Below are positions 1 to 15,843 of a DNA stretch of 64,000 nucleotides, one piece after another. The position numbers and the translations under genes are program-made. This DNA comes from Ulota crispa (taxonomy: Eukaryota; Streptophyta; Bryopsida; Orthotrichales; Orthotrichaceae). The stretch is taken from assembly GCA_963920765.1 (NCBI GenBank), contig OY987244.1:23106358-23170357 (forward strand), in the 5' to 3' direction. Below the pieces are notes generated by a model that was not told the origin of the DNA, did no database searches, and saw only the letters and a list, made by a program, of their open reading frames with translations. How positions within the stretch are numbered: position 1 is the first letter of the stretch; the number at the start of each line of letters is the position of its first letter.

Positions 1-3000
1 TTATCATTCAACACCACCTTTCCGTAAACGAAAAGATGTTGCGAGACAAAGAACAGCTCTCTGAGAAATGTTGCAATCTTGCTGGAATCCTCTCTGTTGC
101 AGAATCTAAGGTAGTTTTCTGGAGTTATTTTGCATTGTTCAGGAGAAATAGTCTAGAGTTTGCATCGATTGTTACGGTCTAATTACTCTCAATCTTGAGA
201 ACAGTGCACCAAATTTGTTACATTGGGACTTTTGCATGAATTCAAGGCTGGCATTCGAGATCCAAATTTGTACAAAGCTCTCAAAACAAACTCCGAATGG
301 GTCGATATCATTTGATAAATATTCTAATTCCATATCTTGGCGACCTCGCAGTTTGATGAGAAGGTGAAACAGCTCGCAGAGCAGTGGTCTCGTGAAATGA
401 AGAAGGTTCAAAATCAAAGGGCCAGGCTTTCTACGATTTCACTAAATTTATTGACCATTGCTTGACTACATACTAGACTGAATTAGAAGTAAGCATTAAA
501 GTGGAATGAAAATTGTGTTTGACGCACTTAATCCCTAAACACCATACAGATGAGCATCTACGCAAGTTTGAGAGCTAGGAGAATGGTGCATTTAGAGAGA
601 CACCATGGGTGGGAACTCACAGTTTTATTGCAGGCAAAAGAAATTTGGAGTGTTGGAGAGAAACAGAGGCAGAAGCAATGGCAAGAAAAAAAAATTAAGG
701 ACCTGAAGGAGACGGCAATCCGGGGTCTTGAGCCCCACCTTGATAATCTCAACGAAGTATCTCTCCACGAAGATCTCTTAGTTTACTAGTTCTGAATTCT
801 CTGTTTTCCACCTTCTGTTGTCCAAATGCTGCAGAATACGCGTACATTGAGTAGATAGGCCAGTGATTGCTTGAAAATTGCTTGAAAGTCTTTCACGATG
901 TTGTAAAATCTTGAGTGTGAAAAAACTTGAGCCAGAAATGCATTTAGTAGCTTCGGCACATTTTGTACTCTTTCGGCATAACGTTAGACAAGTCCTCATG
1001 ATCCCCCTTAGTCGAAAACTAAACATTTCTGGTTTGATTTTTAACAGAAACACAGGCAAGAGCTTGCAAAGCAAGAAACACGACATGCAGAGGAATTGCA
1101 GAGTAAACTAGATGCTCAGAATTTAGAGTATCGGCGTCAAGCGTGCCAATTGCGTGACCATTTACAGCAGGTTTCATGTCTTTCAACACTATCGCCACAT
1201 TTCTTCTAAATTGCATCTTCATTGTTTCTAGCTTTTAGGATACACATAGTAAATTCAGACCACACCATTTTCGTCTTTTTTGTTAATAATACTCGTGATT
1301 ATCCTCTGAAATCAGTATTGTACCAAGCTAATTGACGGAATTACACTAATTCTTGTCCTCGTTGCTCTCATTTTTTTGAAATGTGGGAGCAGGAGAGAGA
1401 TAAGATGCTGGACAACGAGCGCCTTGCTGCACATTCCCGAATGGCCATAGTGGCTGAGAAGTAAGTCAACTTCATATATGTGTCTGGTTGATTCACCACG
1501 TGACAAATATGGAGATTTTCCTTTAATCCGCTAATTCTATTTGGTGTTTGGCTTAACGATTTTACTACACAAAGAAGCACGTTAATGTAATACTTAAACG
1601 TCCTGGCAGATTTGAGCAACAAGCCATTCAGCAACGCATGCGAGTCGCCACTGAGATAACAGCTCAGCTTGATCGGTCCGAGGCAGGCCGTCGTGAGGAC
1701 AAACAGTACTCCCAAGAGCTTTTTGCTCGTCTGCAAAAAGAGGTTTCTGAAAGGTGTTATTCCAACAACAACAATTATTGAATTCAAAATATCTATATAT
1801 CGCTCAACTTCTGCTCCTTTTTCAACTTGTGCACTTCGTGTGTTTTTCTTAAAGCTGAAAAGAAAAAAACTCAAATGATAAGCAAAGCAGTAGGAATTGG
1901 AGAAGCATAGAATAGCTGATTGTCAGATTGTTCAGAGAGGAGACATTGAGGAAGCAGATGGAAAAGAATGTTGAGGACATGGCGATGAAGAAGGACCGTC
2001 AAATTGAGCAGCTGAAGTCTCAAATGGTTGCAGTAACTCATCAGTTTCAACAGAAATTCAACGATCGTGTAAACGAAGGAATGAAGGAGAAAGAGAAAGA
2101 GCTGCGTGCCAAGTACGTGGCACTTACTCCCCTCCCAAACCAAATCCTAGTGTTTTATAACAAACAAATTCTAGTATTCTAACATGAGAATCAGTTCATT
2201 AGGATGGGGTTGTTTAGCAGTGTGAGAATGCTTTCAAATTTGAACTGACGGTAAGGGTGTACAATTTCAGGTTGCTAAAAGAACGAGACGAACAAATTGA
2301 GTTAGTGATAGAGAAATTGGAGTCTGAGAAGGAAGAGTTGATAGCACAAAACAAGAAGGAAGTGACGAAAAAGGAGAACGAAATCCTTGCAGCCAAGCGC
2401 GAAGTCGAACAGGAGTTGAAGGAATTCAAATCCAAATTCGCTGAGCTCAGCAACGTCATTCTTGCAGTAAACTCCCTTTTCCAAGCTCAATCAAGGTGTT
2501 ATAGTTTGAGTACAAAATGGTGTCTAGAGGAATCTGTCTACGTTTCTCTATGATAGGTCGAAGGTCCTGGTCATGCTCGTTGTAGAACTCGTAGTCTTGC
2601 TTGCTTGTCCGTCATCTCCGTTTTCAAATATTGTCTTACGGTGGTGGATAATGATGCTGTGAATCCACCAGCACAAAGCAGAGACAGAAATGGAGCTCGA
2701 GGATGCAGAGAAGAAAACTACGTCATTGCGTAGAGAAACACAGCATCAAGCCCGTGTCATCGAAGAGCTTCATAATCAGGTAGGTTGTTTCATTGTTCAA
2801 ATTGTGGAGATCTGGTCAAAAGACTTTTTCTTAACTCTGTAACTCTGAGGGGGAAGTAGACAAACAATTGAAAGAAAGCCGAATCCATCATCACTGATCG
2901 TACAAAGAATACATAAACACTTCGCCAAAAAAGCAGATTTTCTGGGGTTCAAGGCCTTCCAAAATTGAATATATTGAGGTGAATAAACCGAGGAAAATGA

Positions 3001-3588
3001 CAACCCATACCGTGATTTCAATAGGTTTCACAGCACAAAGCTATGCTGAAGAACCAAGAGGAAGTTTTTGAGGCAAGGCTGAAGGACGAGCAGACGCAGC
3101 TACAGCAAATAGAGTCAGATTTACATCAGAGCAATTCCAAAGCTGACGAAATGCGCACTCGCAAGGTTCTTCTAATCGCACAAAATATTATGGTGTGGCA
3201 TACTCCTCTCCTAAAAGCTTATCATGACAGTAGATCCTTCTATGAATCTAAATAGCAAAAGCGTAGGGAGACCAATGTAATCGGGCATGTACAACCAGGA
3301 TTCTGAACATAAATGAGAGACGTACTGAACGAATAGCATCATCCAATTGAACACAGCTGGAACAACTGCAAACTTGCTAAAAAGGGCTCTGTTGTTTTTT
3401 TCTTTTTTGTGAATATGGTTCAGGTTGAAGAACTGGCAGAAGTCGAAGCTCGAGTGCGACAGGCAATAGTGAAAAAAGATGTTGTAATAGCCAACTTGCG
3501 AGAACAACTCTTGACAGCCCACCGACAAATCAAGGCCACTGAATACCTTCTTCAACGAGAACACAACGCATTTGTTCGAGAGTCATGA
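1..3588 (+). CDS. CEP131: CEP131/AZI1-like centriolar-satellite coiled-coil protein, 3' part
   Basis: CEP131 (AZI1, dilatory) is a coiled-coil protein of centriolar satellites and the ciliary transition zone, needed for cilium assembly. Supported exons: 1-110, 352-405, 634-756, 1048-1170, 1393-1460, 1610-1753, 1927-2112, 2271-2466, 2672-2779, 3025-3165 and 3424-3588 (TGA 3586-3588). From 634 on, every junction has GT/AG ends and keeps phase. Family signatures in order: KDLKETAIRGLEP (family: KEL.MRGLEPEI), KHRQELAKQE, the run RDEQIELVIEKLESE (family RDKEIELVIHRLE), and the C-terminal EARVRQAIVKKD. The protein is almost all charged heptad-type helix. The start is left of the window. Between 111 and 633 the model is weak: an extra exon at 205-300 and a tiny one near 550-590 are possible. 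Its presence implies a plant with flagellated sperm (inference). Family assignment is from remembered motifs, not a search. Confidence 0.85.
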
Positions 3589-4171
3589 TCTCTCTATGAA
3601 AGCATCCAGTTTCAAATCCTCAACGAAGATTGCAAACAAACCCACAGAACTCAGAGGTGTCTTCTACACCAAAGCACAATGGCAATCAACAGGAAATTCA
3701 ATGACCTTCCATCACCAATTGGAAAAAAAAGACACAAAAAGAGAAAACATCGAAAGAAAGATCACGACCGCCAAGCTCAGAAACATCCACAGGAACCGTA
3801 CTAAAACCTTGTTGTGGAGTCTAAACCCTAAACCCCGGGCAAGGGTAATAATAATGAATACAAAAAGCATCGCGTTCAAAGGCAGACCACTGGAGCGAGA
3901 ACTAAAGAGTAAAGCTGGTGCGGATATAACGTTTCTTCAACTTGTAAGTATACGATTACCGGCACAAGCTCTAGTCTGGAGCACAATCCTTTTCTATGGT
4001 TTATCAGTAGACCAATACCACACATAGGTAGGTGATTAGCAACAACAAAAAATGTCAGAGAATTACTGACATGCTTAAAAAAGTCGGGTTCAACGTTGTT
4101 TCATGAAATATTATAAAAAGTGATCTAATCTAATGTTGCCTGTGGTATACAAACAAACGCACCTTGCAAAT
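3589..4171. other. Convergent 3' intergenic region
   Basis: 583 bases between the stop of the CEP131-like gene (+) and the stop of the ribose-5-phosphate isomerase gene (-). It must hold both 3' UTRs and poly(A) sites. A 151-codon open frame starts in the last CEP131 exon and crosses this region, but it lacks family features and codon regularity and is probably chance. No repeat or RNA gene was recognised. Confidence 0.5.
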
Positions 4172-9220
<5,049 letters not shown>

Positions 9221-9640
9221 GGCGCTGCTGAAACTCCTCCGAGGGGGGGGCAATTGGCTCAATTGATGCACAGCGAAAACGTCGACGGGTACGCAGTAGC
9301 TCCGACAACCGTGGCCGTGGTCGCGAGCTGAAGATGTGTTGCGGCAGTTGTTGCGGCGAGGATGCGGATGTCTTGGAAACGCTCGTCACGCCCGTCACGC
9401 CTGCCAGCAGTAGCAGCAGCGCTGTTCCTCCTGCCTCTCGCAGTCGATGAAGCGATTGTGCGAGTGCCGGGCACGGGCCCTGCGGCCATTGCTGCTGCTG
9501 TGAGTGCGCACAATTCGCGCGAGATGGGGCCTGTCTCTGGGATTGTCGTCGGTCCCGCAAACTCGACTTCGCGAATGCGGATGGTCACGTCCGTGATGAC
9601 GAGCCTCGGGAAAACACCCCCTACATCATCAACAGTATCG
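9221..9640 (-). promoter_or_regulatory. GC-rich 5' leader and promoter region of RPI
   Basis: This block is clearly richer in C+G and CpG than the AT-rich DNA on either side, and lies just upstream of the RPI start codon. It contains CTG/CAG-rich and proline/serine-like stretches open in several frames on both strands, which I read as compositional, not coding. The RPI frame stays open for about 55 codons upstream of the ATG, up to a TGA near 9387, but has no ATG. No clear TATA box was found. Confidence 0.45.
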
Positions 9641-9672
9641 ATACAGTATTGACAGATTTTCTGTCCTCAGCA

Positions 9673-9891
9673 GTACTGATGCAATATTGAAATTATGTTA
9701 TAGTATTGTAAAATTGGCACTTTTAGCAATATTGTAATGATTAATAATTTTGCAATGTTGATGCAATGAGCCCCATTAAAGTACTGATGCAATATTGAAA
9801 ATATATTGTTATAGTTTTGTAGAATTAGCACTTTTAGCAATATTGCAATGATTAATAATTTTGCAGTGTTGATGCAATGAGCCCCATTGAA
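9673..9891 (+). repeat. Two-copy tandem repeat of about 109 bp
   Basis: The unit begins GTACTGATGCAATATTGAAA and ends TTGATGCAATGAGCCCCATT. It occurs at about 9673-9780 and again at about 9781-9891 with a handful of differences. The motif CAATATTG is common here and continues to about 10.2 kb, and again at 11.94-12.14 kb. Confidence 0.8.
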
Positions 9892-10554
9892 GCAATACTA
9901 CAGCATTAGAATATATTAGAATTTTTTCAAATCAATATTACAAACAACCAATCAATTAAGATAAAGTTTGTATTGATACAATATTGCACAAACACTGCTA
10001 TATTTTTAATTTCTATTCAATTACAATATTGTTGCAATACTAAAAATATACGCAAATAATATTGAGGAATTTAGCATTGCTATCATATTGATTGCAACAA
10101 TATTCTTAACTAAGAACTGTTTTGAATGTATATTGCAACTGTACAATTTACAATAATTTTTTTGTGTTAAAACAATACTATGCAAGTATTGCAAGAGAAT
10201 AGGATTTTGGTACTCTTGCTTCAATGTGGAGGGCCCATTCTCCAAGATGGAGAAGACTCATTCTTCACCTTGGGAGGTGAAGAATGAGTGGATGTGAAGG
10301 TGTTGCCTTTTCAAATGTTATTTACTATATGTTTGTAAATTACAATTATATTTTACTAATTGACCCTTATATTATGACTACTTCTATACATTTGAGTATG
10401 ATGGTTCAATTAGTTTGCTAAAATTAATTACAGTTTTAAGAAAATTTGATGATCACATTTTTTATTAGACCTCATATTGGGATTGCAAGACTTCTTGGAG
10501 GGTATTGTGCAATGGATTTTTTTTTAAACTTAATCTTTCACGATTTAGTGTTTT
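9892..10554. other. AT-rich intergenic DNA rich in CAATATTG
   Basis: No gene seen. Repeated CAATATTG/TTGCAATA words continue from the tandem repeat to about 10200, followed by plain AT-rich sequence. A short hairpin (TGGAGAAGACTCATTCTTCACC and its near-complement) lies near 10240-10285. Confidence 0.4.
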
Positions 10555-10558
10555 TTAA

Positions 10559-11277
10559 CCCCTAAAAGACCAAGCCCCCTTTTTGGGGACAAATGGGATT
10601 TTGGGCACGTACCTATGGCTAAACTACTTTGCGTAATTTTTTGAAACTTTTATGGGTGATAGGGAATTCAAAGATCTGTGTGGGCATCTAATTTTTTCCT
10701 CATTCTGACATTTATTGAAGAAGTTAAAAATTAACTTATGAGAATTTTTGTTTGACGGGCAGCCCAAAAACATCTTTAAAAATTTTGTTCCTTAAAAATA
10801 AAAATTTGAGGTTAGTTCTTTAGACTTATGTATATGTGGGAAGCTTTGAATCATTCAATTCTAATTGATGAGATAAAAGTTATGAGAAGTTTTAGTTTGC
10901 ATGTAGGCATTGTTTTGAGATTCTTCAAACCTACACGCAAACTAAAACTTCTCATAACTTTCATCTCATCAATTAGAATTGAATAATTCAAAACTTTCCA
11001 CATATACATAAGTCTAAAGAACTAACCTTGAATTTTTATTTTTTTTAAATGCAAATTTTAAAGAAGTTTTTGGGTTGCCCGCCAAACAAAAATTCTCATA
11101 AGTTAATTTTTAACTTCTTCAATAAATGTCGGAATGAGGTAAAAATTAGATGCCCACACAAATCTTTGAATTCCCCATCTTCCATAAAAGTTTCAAAAAA
11201 TCACACAAAGTAGTTTAGCCATAAGCACATGCCTAAAATCCCAAAAGTCCCCCGAGGGGACTTTGATCCTTTAGGGG
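10559..11277. mobile_element. TTAA-flanked hairpin MITE, copy P1
   Basis: A near-perfect palindrome of about 719 bp with arms of about 350 bp meeting near 10918. Ends are CCCCTAAAAGACCAAG and, on the other strand, CCCCTAAAGGATCAAAG. TTAA flanks both sides (10555-10558 and 11278-11281). Arm sequence recurs in the elements at 22167-23060 and 25142-27701, so this is a family. A transcript would fold into a long double-stranded RNA. Confidence 0.85.
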
Positions 11278-11689
11278 TTAAACTTACTAAACTTTGGCGG
11301 CCATGAAGGAGGATGGAACAATTGTTTTTAGAAAAACTTGATATTAAAAAAGATCTTAAGTTAGTTAACTTTCATTTCCAAAAATTTGTTTGACATTTTG
11401 AGCCTCCAATAAAAAATTATATGCAAAGTTCTAAGAGGGGCTGAAATGGAAATTTTCTTGAACATTTTCAAACACCCTCCCATAATTTTGTACATAACTC
11501 TTAAATGAAATATCAAAATTGGAAATGGTTTAAAAAAATGAAATCTAACTTAATTTAACAGCTTATTTTAGTCCAAGGTATTTTGAAAAAGTTGTTTTAC
11601 TATGCCAAAGTGGCCTTTAAAATTTGAAGAAGAATGAGGATAACTAGGTAAATATCAATTTTGTACTTATAAATGCATAGCTCAAGTTG

Positions 11690-11890
11690 TGTGGTGTAGT
11701 AATGTGGCCACACCATTAGAACTCTACAATTAAGTACCTTTGGGTTGGAATAGCACCCGGAGGGGTGACCTCCTGGGAAGTCCCAATATTGTAGTAGAGT
11801 GTGGCACAATGGTAAAGCTCTTGGCTTGCCATACTCCAATGTGGTAGAGCTCTTAGCTTGCCATACCCCAATGGAGACTCTTTTTTTTTT
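11690..11890 (+). repeat. 5S rRNA-derived SINE-like element
   Basis: 11690-11797 matches a plant 5S rRNA read on the + strand. AGAACTCTACAATTAAGTACC corresponds to the 5S AGAACTCCGAAGTTAAGC segment. GTGACCTCCTGGGAAGTCC, the 5S box C region, is intact. The 5' third is shortened, so it cannot be a working 5S gene. The body is followed by a 31-bp unit repeated twice (TGGTAAAGCTCTTGGCTTGC, then TGGTAGAGCTCTTAGCTTGC) that resembles a tRNA D arm (A-box-like TGGCACAATGG). A T run at 11880-11890 could end a Pol III transcript. It could instead be a simple 5S pseudogene; the tRNA-like tail argues for a SINE. Confidence 0.6.
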
Positions 11891-13662
11891 CTCATAAACT
11901 AAAAACAAATAAATTGGAAGACGTCCTTTTTTTCCCAATGCATTATACAATATTGAAGTATGACTCTTTCATTACTAGGTCAATATTTCTTTATTATACA
12001 ACACGTAGTATTGTTTACATATAGTAAAAATATTGTGTCTATTTTATTTGTTTGCAATATTGTTGCAATATTGCATCAATACTCTATTGTGAAGCCATTG
12101 CAGTTAGTTTTCATGCAATATTGCTATAATATTATATAGAGCAAAGGTTTTTCCCAATGAGGATTTGGGAGGATCTAGGAGATCCCGTTGCATCCCCAGC
12201 AACGTCCCCATCACGTCATTGTTGCGTCACCATTGCATGGGCTGGAGGCATGAAGTCGCTAACTTACTGCGGATGAACGAGATACGGTAGCCTTTATAGT
12301 TTTCATTCATCTACTTTCTTTCCTTTCCTGTACCTAGAATGGGGTAATAAATCTGGCTAAATTTAGCAAAATTTCTATTTCAAATTTGGTTGCCCTAAAA
12401 TTGTATTGTAAAATAAAATCTAAAAAGCAGCCAAAGTTTCAAGATGCAAAACTACCTTTGAAGTGAGGTGCTATTTGATGTATTGCCATGTTGTTGATGG
12501 GACCTCAGATTACAACAACTTGAGTAACCATCAATTATATTTGATTTTCCCCCACCTAACTATAAGGCAAAGTGTAAATGTGCTTTTTATTCACCTGCCC
12601 TCCCTCAAACAACTGCTTGTAATTATTGTGTCATGGTAGGGTTTGGCGCTTGTACAAATGTACTAAATAGTTTTTTTGCGGCTTCTTGACAAAATTGTTA
12701 GTGTACACTTTGCAAATGTCCAATTTTAGCATTACAACTAACAAAATAAAACAACTATTGAAAGACATCACCAATTCACATAGCTGAAGAATATATGAAC
12801 TAAACTTACAAATTGCCATTTATAACCTAATAAACTACCATGCATGTAGCTAAAAATTCTTAGACAAGAAAAAATTTGTAGCCAAAATACTAAACTATAT
12901 GAGAAAGTATTGCAACTTGCCCACTACTAAAATCCAAGGTGGGTTGTAAAAAATTCAACCTACAACCCACGTTTGTGGCAGGTAAAGCTAAAAACAAAAT
13001 ATGAAATTATTAGCGCTAATCCAAATACACAAAATTTGACAAATAAATTATGGGAATTGATACAAGTGAAAACATTTTGTGCTAATTATTGCTTTTTTGC
13101 TACACCAAAATTGGTGTGGCTAATTGTTCTATAGTTTTTTTTGGAAAAATGTAAAATATTTAGCCAACTTTTATACTCGCATTTGAGAGGAGGAGCCTAG
13201 GTTTTAGGGTTCCTCTTAATGTCGCCTCATCCTACTAGTGCAATATTCTAATTTCTTACAAAAATCATCATGAGATTTAGCTTTGATGAAAGGTTGAAGA
13301 CATCCAAATTTACATCTGTAAAAAAAATCATAGCCATCTTTGCTACTCAACCATTTTTTGGTTAGAAAAAAGCTAAGGCCACTTCATCCAAAATATTTTC
13401 ACTGATTGATACGTGTACCACCAAATGTGCAAGAAAAACTAGCTGCTATTTCATATATTTAGCTAGTGGAATTGGGAAAAAAACCAGTTACATTTTGAAA
13501 TTGCCAGCAAAAAAAACCGGTTAAATTTTACTAAAAAATCTAAATATAGTGTATTACTACATAACTTTAGAAAAATTGTCGGCATAGTCTGGCAAAAAAT
13601 CGGTTGAACACCAAAAATGCTGGTTTTTAGCTAGTGAAGTCCAAGAAAATTCCTGAACACTG
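11891..13662. other. AT-rich intergenic DNA
   Basis: No gene seen. The CAATATTG/GCAATATT motif cluster resumes at 11940-12140. A short less AT-rich block with GTCACGTCATTGTTGCG-type words lies at 12170-12260. The rest is plain AT-rich sequence without recognised structure. Confidence 0.35.
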
Positions 13663-14055
13663 GTACCACCCCTTTTTGACTATTCTACCACATCCTACTA
13701 TGTATGGTTAATATTTAGAATATTAAAATAGGTGTGGACCACAAAAAAACATCACTAATTTGAAAATACAACTTGACACAGAAGTTGCAACTTTGATTTT
13801 GTTTTTTCATCTTCGGATCATGTTCATAATAATCAATTGAAAATATATTAATTAGTTTAGTTTTATTTATTTATTTTTTAAATTGATACTATGAATAAGA
13901 CTAAGAGTTGAAAAATACAAATAAATTTGCATCTTTTATGTCAAATTGTATTTTCAAATTATTAACATTTTTCCCATGATCCACACCTATTTTAATATTG
14001 TAAATATTGACCATATATAGTAGGGTGGGGTTGAATAGTTAAGAAGAGGTGGTAC
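13663..14055. mobile_element. MITE with GTACCACC ends
   Basis: A 393-bp element with long inverted ends. GTACCACCCC and a following CTACTATGTATGGT on the left pair with the complement of CTACTATATATGGT and GGTGGTAC on the right. The similarity continues about 85 bp inward (AATATTAAAATAGGTGTGG on both arms). Superfamily not determined; no clear target duplication was read. Confidence 0.7.
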
Positions 14056-15795
14056 ATGCATCAATTACCATATATTATAGTCACTTACTCTACATGCATC
14101 AAGGTCTACCCAGCTTCAGTGTAAAGGTTGTCACTAGAAGTAAATACAACTGAATCATCGCAAAGAATTTGAACATAATCCATCCAAAAAATATATTTTT
14201 GCAGTGAAAGGTTTTGACTGAATACTTTTCATGTCATTAAAAAGAGGGTTAACCCTTTAAGGACCACGCGACCATATTTTGGTTGCTGGGAGTGGTTTTT
14301 GGCCTGTAGGTTGAAATCGCTCAATAATCTGGAATTTGGTCTTGAAGAATGCATGTGATCACAAGAATTTTGCATCCATCTAAAAAAATAATAATGCAAT
14401 TGGGTATGTGAGTTGATAAATAATGGTGTCTATATGGCATGCTTCAAAATACATATCCGATTTTTGTGAAAGATGGATCAAAGCAACAACACAATACATC
14501 AAGTATGCAAGAAGAATGTCAGATTTCAGTTGCACAATTCTAAAAAAATTCAAATTGCTTAAGAAATATGCTTGTATTGTTTTCATATATGGTAGTAGTA
14601 CAATTGTAGTATTTGAAGATCCATTGAAATGTTGTTGTCATTTTGGCTTTAAAATAAGTCGTCTTATATTTAAGGCCAATTCTTGATTGTTTTCACCAAT
14701 TAGATTTTCTAGAATAATTATCAAATTTCTTGTAGAACCGTTTTAGGGTAGCAAAGAAAGTGGGTTTTTTGACCCTTTTTGTCCACTTAGCTACACATTG
14801 TGATTGCTATTTTTGTCTATTTTGTGTGAAACTAGTCTTGTTGGAAAGGTGGGAAACCCTACTTTCTAGAATGTAAGGCTCTTTTCAATCAAAACTTGCA
14901 TGAAGCGGGCATTCAAAACCATACAAGAATGAAACACTAGAGATTTTCCGCATATGGCTCACTTAATCATAATAATGTTTCACCTCCAACGGTAGATCTA
15001 GCTGAAATTTTGGTGCTTTACAATAAACAAGGTGTGCTTCCCATTTGTACGGTTGGATTATTGAAAATGGGTCCATATTTGAATCAATTCCAAATCTAAA
15101 CTTACAACCCCTGTTTTCAATGGATTTTGTGAAAATGGGTGTGGTCATTAAAGGATTAACTTTGTCAGAGGGCCAATTGTTTGATGGAACCCCTACCATA
15201 AAAAAGTCCCTTGTCTTTTTTACATACTAGAAATGTCTAACATTATCTCTTTGCACCAGTTTGGGGTCATCAAACATATGGAAGCTAATGTGGAGTTGAC
15301 TACCTCAGCATAAAATAATATACCTCAGCATAAAATAATATAAAATAACTTTAACCCCTAGACGCCCGAGGGGGTAAGGGCAAAACATAAATGCATTCAA
15401 AAAAATACTCTTGTAACTTCAATGAAGTTTGTTTCAAAAAAGAAAATAAGAATCATGATGTTTAGCAATTATCCATATGGTCAAATATTCAAAAAAAAAA
15501 TTGTACTCTTATTGAATGAATTTTGTAGCATTTACCATTTAATATTCACCAAAATTACAAATTTTACTCATAGATTTCAAAATTTGGTATGATTGGTTAA
15601 AAATAGACATTCTATCCTAAACTTCAAAAATGCTATCTTTTGAAAGGAGGGAACATCATTAGTTTCCTGAAATAGTAGATTTTACAACACTAGCAAATAT
15701 TGAAGTTTTTGTCTTTAAAAAATTCTTCTTGAAGGAGTTTAACTTGGATTGACATGATTCAAGTTAAGTTGGAAAGTAGACTTGGTTTTCTATTA

Positions 15796-15796
<1 letters not shown>
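14056..15796. other. AT-rich DNA with two orphan TTAA-CCC ends
   Basis: No gene seen. Two isolated left-type ends of the TTAA family occur: TTAACCCTTTAAGGACC at 14249 and TTAACCCCTAGACGCCC at 15351. Neither has a recognisable partner end nearby, suggesting truncated copies. A 22-bp direct duplication (TACCTCAGCATAAAATAATA) lies at 15301-15340. Confidence 0.5.

Positions 15797-15840
<44 letters not shown>
15797..15840 (+). repeat. Poly(A) run of 44 bases
   Basis: An uninterrupted run of A. Such a tract is usually the tail of a retroposed copy read on the + strand, or of an unrelated insertion. No retroposon body was identified upstream, and sequence character changes just after the run. Confidence 0.9.

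Positions 15841-15843
<3 letters not shown>

Noticed and set aside
205..302. Possible extra CEP131 exon (TKFVTLGLLHEFK...)
   Set aside because: It can be joined in phase, but joining exon 1-110 straight to 352-405 matches the expected family length better; kept out of the model.
3572..4027. 151-codon plus-strand frame overlapping the CEP131 stop
   Set aside because: It begins inside the last CEP131 exon in another frame and has low-complexity basic sequence with no recognisable family.
11794..11880. tRNA gene
   Set aside because: There is an A-box-like word and a D-arm-like unit, but no B box (GGTTCGANTCC) or cloverleaf; it is better seen as a SINE tail.
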